Source of the DNA: a virus
IMG/VR virus record: IMGVR_UViG_3300013132_000248
Location: 1 to 24,609 of that record
Length of the DNA stretch: 24,609 nt
Strand: one strand, 5' to 3'
The notes beneath the pieces were generated by a model. That model saw nothing but the letters and a program-made list of their open reading frames with translations. It had not been told where the DNA came from and searched no databases. Position 1 is the first letter of the stretch. Each line of letters starts with the position of its first letter. Made by a program: the position numbers and the translations under genes. Positions 9,183 through 16,469 of this stretch are shown here, piece after piece.

Positions 9183-10786
9183 TGTCTATAGAAACTATTC
9201 CTCTTCCTGGAGCATATAATACTCGCGGAGGGCTTGCAGTATATGGGCCTGGAACAGACGGAAATATAGTAATTACAGGCACGGTCGTTTTGAATAGAGA
9301 CATGTATTACAATAACCTTACAGTATTAGGCGGCGCTCAACTAGATACTAATGGATACAGGGTGTTTGTTAAAGACACTTTAAACATGGCAGACTCTTCA
9401 TCATTAATTGGAAGACTATCTAATAAAGTTTCTGTTGGAAGTATATTAGGAGGCGCACCGTCTGGGATTAAAGCCTCAGACACTTTGGGGGGTAACGGGG
9501 GGCTGAACCCTGGACAAAATTTTTTTGGCGAAGCAGAATTTTATAATTTTTCCCAGGCTATTGCTGGATACAAATTTGACGCCGTTGCTGGAACATTAAG
9601 ATTTCTTATGGGCGGATCTGGGGGAGCAAGTGGAACTTTTGGTGCAAGTGGTGCTACTGGATCTTTTACTCTGGGAACTGCTGGAACTTCTGGGTCTTCA
9701 GGATCATTAGGAACTAGACCAGGGTTTGAGAATGTCGTTGGGGCGTCTGGTGGAATGGGGTATTCTGGAACTTCAGGGTCCGCAGGAACGGATGGAATTG
9801 GGGGTCTTGGAGGTTTAGGTGGATCAGGAGGGCTGGGTGGCGCTGGCGGAGGTGTAGTTATTGTTTCTGCAAGGAATATAACTGGTTCTGGAATAATTAG
9901 AGCAGACGGTGAATCTGGTCAGGCAGGAAACCCAGGATTTCCAGGAAGCCCTGGAAGCCCTGGAAGCCCTGGAAGCCCAGGATCACCTGGAAGCCCTGCC
10001 CCAGACTTTTTTACACCAGAATATACTTATGTAACGGCTAATGCATATTATGTAATAAATGCAGATTCTGCATATAATACTCCTAGCACTAATCCTACAA
10101 CTTATAACCCTGTAAATTTTTTCCCAGTTAATTATGGAACATTATACAATGCTTATGCTGGTGGAAATTCCTATATTCTTCCAGGGGCATTAATTCCTGG
10201 AAATGCTTTTGGAGGTAATGTCAATCCAGGAAACGCGCGCCCTGGTAATTTTAATCCACGAACTCCTGGCCCAGCATCAGTGCGATGGAGGGCATCTAAT
10301 CAAAATCCTACAACATATAATAGACCTACAACAAATCCAATTTCTTATAATAGGCCTTCCTATGGAAGGCCTACACTATTATATAATGAAATAACTGGAG
10401 GCAATGCATATAATTTTGTTACTGGAGGAAATTTTGGGGGAGGAAACCCGATTCCTGGAAACGTAATTCCAGGAAATCAATTTTATTTTTATACCACAAC
10501 ATTTGTTCCTGCAACTAATGCCTTTGAACCATCCGTGTTTCATGCTGGAGGGGGCGGAGGCGCTGGAGGGGTGGGGGGAATTGGAGGAATTGGAAGTGCT
10601 GGACTACCAGGATCTCCAGGAACCTCTGGTTACGCAGGGGGTGGAGGCGTAGTCCTATTGATTACTGAAAATAATGTTCCTGAAAATATTGAAATTCGCG
10701 CCGCAGCAGGAGTAGGCGGAGGCGGAATGGCAACATCAGGAACTGTTATAATAATAAAAAACGAGGCGGTAAAAGATGGCAATTAA
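9182..10786 (+). CDS. Glycine-rich adhesin with collagen-like insert
   Basis: A 534-residue, probably tail-tip or fibre adhesin. Residues 1-75 form an N-terminal beta domain (TDGNIVITGTVVLNRDMYYN, then GYRVFVKDTL) shared with the next gene. Residues about 140-235 are Gly-rich (GGLGGLGGSGGLGGAGGG) and end in VVIVSARNITGSGIIRADG, a pattern typical of polyglycine-type phage adhesins. Residues 249-272 are eight Gly-X-Pro triplets (GNP, GFP, then six GSP), a collagen signature with Pro in every Y position. About 273-453 is Asn/Pro/Tyr/Gly-rich with recurring PGN and TYN(R/P)P motifs. A second Gly-rich stretch holds another short GLPGSPG before the final beta strands. Compared with the 10776 paralogue, residues about 247-482 are inserted. 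Proposed substrate of the hydroxylases and GT60 enzymes downstream. Receptor unknown. Confidence 0.8.
   Translation: MSIETIPLPGAYNTRGGLAVYGPGTDGNIVITGTVVLNRDMYYNNLTVLGGAQLDTNGYRVFVKDTLNMADSSSLIGRLSNKVSVGSILGGAPSGIKASDTLGGNGGLNPGQNFFGEAEFYNFSQAIAGYKFDAVAGTLRFLMGGSGGASGTFGASGATGSFTLGTAGTSGSSGSLGTRPGFENVVGASGGMGYSGTSGSAGTDGIGGLGGLGGSGGLGGAGGGVVIVSARNITGSGIIRADGESGQAGNPGFPGSPGSPGSPGSPGSPGSPAPDFFTPEYTYVTANAYYVINADSAYNTPSTNPTTYNPVNFFPVNYGTLYNAYAGGNSYILPGALIPGNAFGGNVNPGNARPGNFNPRTPGPASVRWRASNQNPTTYNRPTTNPISYNRPSYGRPTLLYNEITGGNAYNFVTGGNFGGGNPIPGNVIPGNQFYFYTTTFVPATNAFEPSVFHAGGGGGAGGVGGIGGIGSAGLPGSPGTSGYAGGGGVVLLITENNVPENIEIRAAAGVGGGGMATSGTVIIIKNEAVKDGN
9926..9997 (+). repeat. Collagen-coding 9-base tandem repeat
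   Basis: Eight consecutive Gly-X-Pro triplets, with most units spelled GGAAGCCCT or a one- to three-base variant. The unit is a multiple of three, so slippage or recombination would lengthen or shorten the collagen run without breaking the frame. Three adjacent units are identical. Confidence 0.85.
10351..10373 (+). repeat. Perfect inverted repeat inside the adhesin gene
   Basis: TAGGCCTTCC (10351-10360), a 3-base TAT loop, then its exact complement GGAAGGCCTA (10364-10373). A 10-bp stem is notable in this AT-rich sequence. There is no U-run after it, so it is not a normal terminator, and it lies within coding sequence (around NRPSYGRP). Confidence 0.6.
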
Positions 10787-11447
10787 TAGTTATGGAAAAT
10801 CTGCATCAACAACATTTATTCCAGACCCTATTTATGGATCTGGAAAGGATGGTAATTATACTGCTTCCGTTAATCTTTCATTATCCAGAGATATATACTA
10901 TAACAATTTAACAATAAATAATGGTATTCATATTAATACCGCTGGATATAAAGTTTTTGTTAGAAATATCTTATTATTTAATGGATCAGTCTCCGAAGAC
11001 CCTAATACAAGTATAGGTCTAAAAAATGGATCTAGTATTGTTGGGTCTTTAGGAAGAGGGTTTACTGCCTCTGTATCGAATGGTCTGGGTGGTAATAGTG
11101 CCAGTTATTCTGTATTTAGCCCCTCTGCTATATTTGGTGGCGCTGATTACTTTGATAGACCAGAATATGCTGTAGAAGGCTACATTTTAAATGCTAGTCA
11201 ACAGACCCCTCTTCCCCTAAATGGTGGCGCTGGAGATTTAACTAATCCTGGAGGAGGGGTTGTTGTAGTATCTGCAAGAAGAGTGTCTGGAAAAGGAACT
11301 ATATATGCCGATGGATATAATAATGGGTCTGCCTATTTAACGGGCGGAGGAGTGATTGTTTATTGCTCTAATAAAATAAAGCCTTCATCAATTAATATCA
11401 ACACGTTAGGATATACAAGTGGGTCAGCCTTACAGTTTGTGGTGTAG
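10776..11447 (+). CDS. Short glycine-rich adhesin paralogue without collagen insert
   Basis: A 223-residue relative of the preceding protein, whose gene it overlaps by 11 bases. The N-terminal beta domain is shared (KDGNYT...LSLSRDIYYNNLTINNG...GYKVFVRNILL against NRDMYYNNLTVLGG...GYRVFVKDTL), as is the C-terminal GGGVVVVSARRVSGKGTIYADG strand block. After YADG it passes directly to a final Gly-Gly-Gly beta strand, where the longer paralogue carries its collagen and Pro/Asn-rich insert. It probably marks the minimal fold of the family. It may be a partner or alternative adhesin in the same appendage; that is inference. Confidence 0.7.
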   Translation: MAINSYGKSASTTFIPDPIYGSGKDGNYTASVNLSLSRDIYYNNLTINNGIHINTAGYKVFVRNILLFNGSVSEDPNTSIGLKNGSSIVGSLGRGFTASVSNGLGGNSASYSVFSPSAIFGGADYFDRPEYAVEGYILNASQQTPLPLNGGAGDLTNPGGGVVVVSARRVSGKGTIYADGYNNGSAYLTGGGVIVYCSNKIKPSSININTLGYTSGSALQFVV

Positions 11448-11450
11448 CCA

Positions 11451-11978
11451 ATGTTAAAATATTTATATATTCCTGAAAATTTTGATTTAGATGAGTACAT
11501 AGATTTTGCAGTATCGAATAATTTTAATCAAATTGTACATGGACCGTCAGACGTTATTAATAATTTTATTATTGTTTTTGATGAAATACAAGAAATAAAA
11601 ATACCTGAATATAGAGAAATATTGAATAAACATTTAGTATTTAAAGAAAAAGAAAATTTTAAATTAATTTTGATCGACGAATTTGTAATAAATAATGAGT
11701 ACGATATTTCTCATGTTGAAATATATCGACTAGACGATATAGATTTAAATAAAAAAGAATTTATTTTACAGAAAAAAATGGAAAAAATAGACGAATGTTT
11801 GTATGAAGCAGATATAACTTTAGATTTATATGGAGAATATATATTTGAAATATTTTATGAAGTAGACAGAACCGTCAGAGCAGTGGGCGAATCAGTTTTA
11901 CTTAAAGACTCTATAGTAATTTATAAAGAGTATGAAAGAAATGAAGGGGAAATCAATGACAAATTTTTTTTCGACTGA
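11451..11978 (+). CDS. Hypothetical protein, first gene of the AT-rich modification cassette
   Basis: A 175-residue acidic protein that I do not recognise. It is rich in Ile, Glu, Asp and Lys, with no signal peptide or membrane segment. The C-terminal third (LYEADITLDLYGEYIFEIFY then ESVLLKDSIVIY) has the strand pattern of an Ig-like or other beta sandwich. It starts 3 bases after the short adhesin gene with no clear ribosome site, so coupling is likely, and its 3' end overlaps the next gene. Base composition drops sharply toward AT from here. The reading frame is clear; the function is not. Confidence 0.6.
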   Translation: MLKYLYIPENFDLDEYIDFAVSNNFNQIVHGPSDVINNFIIVFDEIQEIKIPEYREILNKHLVFKEKENFKLILIDEFVINNEYDISHVEIYRLDDIDLNKKEFILQKKMEKIDECLYEADITLDLYGEYIFEIFYEVDRTVRAVGESVLLKDSIVIYKEYERNEGEINDKFFFD

Positions 11979-12633
11979 CGTAAAAGAAAAAATATTGTGC
12001 CCAGGAATAGTTTTATATGAAAATGTTTTAGATATAACAAAAGAAGATATAAAGTCTTGTTCAACCGTTTATGATTATTTGAATACTGACGAACAAAAAT
12101 ATTTTACAAAAGATATAAAAAATACATTTTTCTATGGATTTGAAAAAATAGATAAAAAATTTTTTGCAGAAACTGTTCAAAAATCAATACTATACTATTT
12201 AGCAAAATATTGTGATATATATGAAGAAGCGATATACGCTATACAGTGGCAAGAAAATATTTTTATAGATATAGAAGTTTCTGGTGAACAAGAATTTATT
12301 TATAATACAAGCAGATCATTTGTCGATGATAATAAACAAATAAGAAATACACCATTCAGCCGACAGATTGCGGTAGAAGTATGCATAGACGATGATTATA
12401 TTGGTGGTAACGTAGAGTTACAATATTTTAATAATTTTAAAATAGATAAACTATCAAAAGGAAGTATTTTACTTTATCCATCAAATTATTTGTTTTCTAA
12501 AGTTCATAAGAGTATAATCAAAGGAAGAAAGATAACATTAACAACCTTCTTTAATGGGGGAAAAGATTTTCTTGCAGAAGAAAATTCTTTAGAAAAATAT
12601 GATGAAAACTTTTTGTTTTCATATATGAGGTAA
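11956..12633 (+). CDS. 2OG-oxygenase-like protein lacking the HxD metal motif
   Basis: A 225-residue protein. I choose ATG 11956, which has AAGGGGA 5 bases upstream, over in-frame ATGs at 11932 and 11941. Its C-terminal half follows the strand order of the next gene's oxygenase core: YIGGNVELQYFN against YLGGGTYFVNF, GSILLYPSNYLFSKVHKS against PSLALFPSNYAYQHAAQP, and GRKITLTTFF against GYKYAIVTWF. Where the next protein has the iron-binding His-x-Asp, this one appears to read Asn-Thr-Ser, and the Lys ten residues after the distal His is not conserved. It may be a catalytically dead partner subunit or a substrate-binding paralogue. Fold assignment is by visual alignment only; the remote similarity could be wrong. 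Confidence 0.5.
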   Translation: MTNFFSTDVKEKILCPGIVLYENVLDITKEDIKSCSTVYDYLNTDEQKYFTKDIKNTFFYGFEKIDKKFFAETVQKSILYYLAKYCDIYEEAIYAIQWQENIFIDIEVSGEQEFIYNTSRSFVDDNKQIRNTPFSRQIAVEVCIDDDYIGGNVELQYFNNFKIDKLSKGSILLYPSNYLFSKVHKSIIKGRKITLTTFFNGGKDFLAEENSLEKYDENFLFSYMR

Positions 12634-12642
12634 AGGGAAAAG

Positions 12643-13311
12643 ATGATTTTTGTTAATTCAGATAGTAGTATTGTCATACCTAATGATATAAAAATTAAAA
12701 CATCTGCTGGAGCGATTGATCTTTACCAAAATATATTTAGTAAAGAAATAGGCCTCAGGATGATTGAATCCTTTGAAAACGCTAATAAAGACCCTTTATG
12801 CCCATTAATTTATTCAAACGCTAGCATTGGAAACGGCGAAGATGGTGGGCAGATTAGATCTAATTTGGTTATGGGTTTGAATAATCATAAAAATATTTAT
12901 AACACAGAATGTTTTTGTGAAATAAACTCAATTGTAGATTTTATAAAAGAAAAATTATCTTTATTTGTTAAATATTATTCAGAAAAATATAGCGTAGAGA
13001 TAGCCTTTGATGAAGGGCTACAACTACTTAAATATTCTCCAGGTAAACGTTACAAGGCGCATACAGATTATGGCCCAGACGGGGCAGAGCATAGAGTTTT
13101 ATCAGGATTAATATATTTAAACCCTGGAGAATATTTAGGCGGAGGAACATATTTTGTTAATTTTAAAGAAATGGTTAACCCAGAGACTCCTTCCCTAGCA
13201 TTATTCCCATCAAATTATGCATATCAGCATGCGGCCCAACCAGTATTTGAAGGATATAAATATGCTATCGTAACATGGTTTGGTCCACCGTGGTTTATTG
13301 GTAGAGGATAA
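12643..13311 (+). CDS. Prolyl 4-hydroxylase-type 2-oxoglutarate/Fe(II) dioxygenase
   Basis: A 222-residue soluble dioxygenase expected to couple 2-oxoglutarate decarboxylation to hydroxylation of a protein side chain. The full binding set is visible: His140-x-Asp142 (KAHTDYG) and distal His196 (YQHAAQPV) for Fe(II), and Lys206 ten residues later for the 2-oxoglutarate carboxylate. That His-to-Lys +10 spacing equals His483/Lys493 of human collagen prolyl 4-hydroxylase; many other family members use Arg. The core strands LSGLIYLN, EYLGGGTYFV and LALFPSNYAYQH are typical of P4H-like enzymes. It starts 9 bases after the previous stop with AAAGGG ahead. The context (collagen-like adhesin upstream, GT60 enzymes downstream) suggests proline in virion adhesins as substrate. 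The family is strong; substrate is inference. Confidence 0.85.
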   Translation: MIFVNSDSSIVIPNDIKIKTSAGAIDLYQNIFSKEIGLRMIESFENANKDPLCPLIYSNASIGNGEDGGQIRSNLVMGLNNHKNIYNTECFCEINSIVDFIKEKLSLFVKYYSEKYSVEIAFDEGLQLLKYSPGKRYKAHTDYGPDGAEHRVLSGLIYLNPGEYLGGGTYFVNFKEMVNPETPSLALFPSNYAYQHAAQPVFEGYKYAIVTWFGPPWFIGRG

Positions 13312-13313
13312 TT

Positions 13314-13820
13314 ATGGTAGAAGTTAGAGATCCTTTTATTGTTAAAAATTTTTTTTCGGATAAAAAGTATAAAATTTTAATAGAAAATATTAATTCGATT
13401 AAAAAAAGTTCGTGGGAATTTGAGCCATTTTATAATAGATACATATATCAATCAGAATATTTAAACAGAATTTCTTTATTAGAGTTAAACAGGGCGCGTA
13501 GAGATTTTAATAGCAATACTCTTCTTTATACCTATTCATTATTATCTTTATATAATCAAAATAATTCAAATTTATTTAAACATAAAGATGATAATGCCTG
13601 CACCTACACTTATGATATATGCCTGTATTCTAAAAAACCTTGGCCTCTAGTAGTAGAAGATAAAGAATATATTTTAAATACTAATGAAGGCCTGGGGTTT
13701 TACGGAGAGGATCAGTGGCACGAAAGGCCACCGATTGAACCAGAAAATAAAGTTTTGATGATGTTTATACACTTTGCTGAACCTAACCATCCATTTTTTC
13801 AAGACTCTGGAGTTATTTAA
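13314..13820 (+). CDS. Small 2OG/Fe(II) dioxygenase-like protein
   Basis: A 168-residue compact protein with the same putative binding set as its neighbour: His90-x-Asp92 (LFKHKDD), His136 (DQWHERPP) and Lys146 ten residues after the distal His. A beta-strand pattern (YTYDICLYSKKPWPL, then KVLMMFIHFAEP) fits a minimal double-stranded beta-helix. Overall similarity to the 222-residue enzyme is low beyond these residues, so it would be a distinct hydroxylase rather than a recent duplicate. It starts 2 bases after the previous stop and shares TAATG with the glycosyltransferase that follows. Reaction and substrate are unknown; a second hydroxylation step on the same adhesin is one possibility. 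Confidence 0.6.
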   Translation: MVEVRDPFIVKNFFSDKKYKILIENINSIKKSSWEFEPFYNRYIYQSEYLNRISLLELNRARRDFNSNTLLYTYSLLSLYNQNNSNLFKHKDDNACTYTYDICLYSKKPWPLVVEDKEYILNTNEGLGFYGEDQWHERPPIEPENKVLMMFIHFAEPNHPFFQDSGVI

Positions 13821-15046
13821 TGAACATAAAAAAACGTTACGACCCCTACACTAATACCATGTTAGATGTGGATAAAGAAGACAGAGAAAGAAAGTCTATT
13901 TTTGTTTCAATAGTATCCTATAAAGATCCTAATATAGTTTCAACTGTTGACTCTTTATTTTTAAATGCAAAAAAACCAGAGAATATTTTTGTTTCTATTG
14001 CTGTAACAGAAATTCAACCAGAACAAAATCCGTGGATTGTAGAACTTATAGCCAGGTCTCAAGTTAATAAAAATATTAGGTTAAATAGTATAAATATTAA
14101 TAAAAGTCTTACATTCGGAAAATTAAAAAAAGTTGCTGACTCTGAATATAATAGAGAAGACTATTATTTATCTATATCTTCCAGGAGTGAGTTTGATCCA
14201 CACTGGGACGACATTTTAATAAAACAATACGATACTATAAATAACATTCTAGATACTAATTTAATTATTACTGCCGAGCCAAGAGGCTATCTACCACATG
14301 ATGATATAGTTAAAGGTTTTGTTTATTATACAAATCATAAAACAAAAGTTTCAATGCAAAGAGAAGAATATGATGGCAGTAGGATTCCTATATCAGGATA
14401 TAATGAATTTATTAGCAGAAATAATATATATACAGATGGATCTATAGCCGATCAAGGATCAGATCTAAATGACTTTTTAATTCAAAAAGAAAAAGTTAAA
14501 AGTTGTGAAAAGTTTCTTTCTGACTATAATATTGTTGAATTTAATAATAGAAAATTTACTAAAGATGAATATATTGCTTTAGCATCAGGGGTGTCTCATA
14601 AATTTATGTTTTGTGAGGCAAAACAATATTTTAAATTTAATTCATCAAACGTCACCCTGCTTGATGAAATACAATTTAACTTTTACTCATTTATTAATTT
14701 AGTTAGGAATGAAGTATCGATATTATCTTTAAGGTTTATACCAATTTACTATTTGTATAAAGATGGAAGTTCCATTGTAGGCCCAGAGTATAGTCCCGCA
14801 AATCTTTACGATGAAGAAGAATATAAAAATTGTGAAGGCCTGTATCTAATAGATAGAAATATGAAAAAGTATTTAAATTCAAATAATAAATTAAATGAGT
14901 TGCTGTCGGTGGACTGGTCTGAAAAAAAGTTTAAAGTTAGAGAAACATTAATGGCTAATCCAATTATTAGTGCTATAAATATTTTTATATCTTTATATAA
15001 TTTTTCTACATATGAGAATTCATTACATTGGAATAAAAAATGTTAG
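13820..15046 (+). CDS. GT60-like glycosyltransferase, degenerate
   Basis: A 408-residue protein with the opening of the GlcNAc-transferase family that includes Dictyostelium Skp1 hydroxyproline GlcNAc-transferase (GT60): IFVSIVSYKDPNIVSTVDSL, then NAKKPENIFVSIAV. At the nucleotide-sugar site, where the 17172 enzyme has Asp-Ser-His before F...WD, this one has Ser120-Ser-Arg122 (LSISSRSEF, then HWD). Further on, LLDEIQFNFYSF sits where a Glu-Glu pair is usual. It has an extra N-terminal ~25 residues and a C-terminal ~110-residue extension. It may have altered activity, use another donor, or be a non-catalytic partner. The gene overlaps its neighbours by 1 and 7 bases. Family moderately sure; activity unsure. 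Confidence 0.65.
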   Translation: MNIKKRYDPYTNTMLDVDKEDRERKSIFVSIVSYKDPNIVSTVDSLFLNAKKPENIFVSIAVTEIQPEQNPWIVELIARSQVNKNIRLNSININKSLTFGKLKKVADSEYNREDYYLSISSRSEFDPHWDDILIKQYDTINNILDTNLIITAEPRGYLPHDDIVKGFVYYTNHKTKVSMQREEYDGSRIPISGYNEFISRNNIYTDGSIADQGSDLNDFLIQKEKVKSCEKFLSDYNIVEFNNRKFTKDEYIALASGVSHKFMFCEAKQYFKFNSSNVTLLDEIQFNFYSFINLVRNEVSILSLRFIPIYYLYKDGSSIVGPEYSPANLYDEEEYKNCEGLYLIDRNMKKYLNSNNKLNELLSVDWSEKKFKVRETLMANPIISAINIFISLYNFSTYENSLHWNKKC

Positions 15047-15735
15047 AAAAAAATATTGAGTTTACACTAACTGAAACTACCCTTGATAGGGTGGCAGAAT
15101 TTCCAAGCCCAGCGATAAAAAATTTACCAGAATGGTATAAAAAAATGCCAGGGTATTCAAATAATCAAAAAAATATAAAAGATTCTGGAGTTAATGCTAC
15201 AGTAAAAAAGTGTATGCCAGTCCTTGATGCAATTTCTAATGGATACATTATAAAAACATGTACAGATGTGAATTTTAACGATAACGAGGTTACATGGAGC
15301 ATAAAGGATGCAGGTTTTGCCGCTGTGACGGGGCATTCTCCAGAACAAATACCTAATTATCCGATAATTTCATATTATAAAAAAGAAGTTTTTAAATGGA
15401 CAAACCCATGGCATATAAAAACTCCTAAAGGATATAGTTGTTTATTCATAACACCAATAGGTCATGATCTTCCGTTTAAATTAATAGAGGGGGTAGTTGA
15501 TACAGATACATTCCCACTTACAATAAACTTTCCTTTCTTTTTAGAAAATAATTTTAAAGGAGTAATTCCATATAATACTCCAATGGTTCAAGTAATTCCA
15601 TTCAAGAGAGATAGTTTTAAATCAAAAAAAGGAATGTTTAACAAAATTAATTATCAGTCTTTAAAAAATTTCCACGACAAAACATTTGTTAATAAATACA
15701 AGATAAACTGGAGAAAAGAAAGGCAGTTTACATGA
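15040..15735 (+). CDS. Paralogue 1 of a three-copy uncharacterised family
   Basis: A 231-residue protein of unknown function, first of three consecutive paralogues. Family landmarks here: PEWYKKMP (30-37), KKCMPVLD followed by GYII (57-71), a Trp-containing WHIKTPKGYSCLFITP stretch, LPFKLIEGVVDTDTFP, FPFFL, then GVIPYNTPMVQVIPFKRD near the C-terminus. The core looks like a cytoplasmic all-beta fold without signal peptide or membrane segment. Cys59 and the DTD triplet are conserved in all three copies and are the obvious candidate functional residues. It overlaps the upstream glycosyltransferase by 7 bases and the next paralogue as ATGA. It could resemble a family of unknown function seen in other phages and bacteria; I cannot name it securely. 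Confidence 0.65.
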   Translation: MLEKNIEFTLTETTLDRVAEFPSPAIKNLPEWYKKMPGYSNNQKNIKDSGVNATVKKCMPVLDAISNGYIIKTCTDVNFNDNEVTWSIKDAGFAAVTGHSPEQIPNYPIISYYKKEVFKWTNPWHIKTPKGYSCLFITPIGHDLPFKLIEGVVDTDTFPLTINFPFFLENNFKGVIPYNTPMVQVIPFKRDSFKSKKGMFNKINYQSLKNFHDKTFVNKYKINWRKERQFT

Positions 15736-16469
15736 TTTTTAAAAATAAATTTAAAAAAAATCATAACAATATAACATTTGTAGCCAGAGATGAATTTGTT
15801 TTTAAAGCAACGCAAGAACCAGTCCCAGCCAAATCACAATTCCCAGACTGGTATAAAAATATACCTACACATAGGACAAAAACCCCCGAATTTGAGCCAG
15901 GACAGGGTGTTCAGAATGCAACATTCAAACAATGTATGCCGTTTTTTGATAGTTGGACTATGGGTTATTTAATGCTTACCCCTTGCGATGTTGTAGTTGA
16001 AAAAAATTTTGACGGCAGTTCAGTAAAAGTTTATACGCATCCGATGTTTGATTTAATTGGAAATAGGGGCGCACCTAGCACAAATTCTATGCCGATACCT
16101 AAAGACTACTATCAAAATGAATTTACATGGATGACCCAATGGGAGGCACAGACTCCTCCTGGATATAGTTCTTTTTACACTCATCCAATAAATAGACCAG
16201 AATTACCATTCTATACAATCTCTGGTGTAATGGATACAGATAAATGGTATATTACAGGGAACCATCCTTTTATAATTAAAAAAGGTTTTGAGGGCGTGAT
16301 TCCTATGGGCACCCCTATGATGAGCATTATTCCGTTTAAAAGAGACTCTTGGATTTCTGATAAGAGAGAGATGAGTAAAATTGAGCATGATATATTGCAG
16401 AGTAAAGTTCAGAGACATGCCACCGCTGGATATAAAAAAGAATTTTGGGAAAGGAAGGAATTTTCATGA
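15732..16469 (+). CDS. Paralogue 2 of a three-copy uncharacterised family
   Basis: A 245-residue homologue of the preceding product. The same blocks occur in order: VPAKSQFPDWYKNIP (31-45), KQCMPFFD then GYLM (67-82), WMTQWEAQTPPGYSSFYTHP, LPFYTISGVMDTDKWY, HPFIIKKGFEGVIPMGTP, then IIPFKRDSW. The N-terminus is extended and basic (MIFKNKFKKNHNN). The acidic DTD triplet and CMP motif are kept, suggesting that each copy remains functional. ATGA overlaps join it to both neighbours, so the three are translated as a coupled set with near 1:1:1 output. A trimer or three-member complex is possible; function unknown. Confidence 0.65.
   Translation: MIFKNKFKKNHNNITFVARDEFVFKATQEPVPAKSQFPDWYKNIPTHRTKTPEFEPGQGVQNATFKQCMPFFDSWTMGYLMLTPCDVVVEKNFDGSSVKVYTHPMFDLIGNRGAPSTNSMPIPKDYYQNEFTWMTQWEAQTPPGYSSFYTHPINRPELPFYTISGVMDTDKWYITGNHPFIIKKGFEGVIPMGTPMMSIIPFKRDSWISDKREMSKIEHDILQSKVQRHATAGYKKEFWERKEFS

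Noticed and set aside
9926-9997. Short tandem repeats considered as a CRISPR or attachment-site array
   Set aside because: The units are contiguous 9-mers without spacers and encode Gly-Ser-Pro in frame.
10203-10394. 63-codon + strand frame inside the adhesin gene
   Set aside because: Out of frame with the long adhesin gene and has no ribosome site or recognisable product.
11932-11955. ATGs at 11932 and 11941 as starts of the oxygenase-like gene
   Set aside because: The AAGGGGA at 11944-11950 is well spaced only for ATG 11956.
16445-16465. TTG at 16445 as start of paralogue 3
   Set aside because: It would include the AAGGAAGGA ribosome site in coding sequence; ATG 16466 has ideal spacing and an ATGA junction like its sibling.
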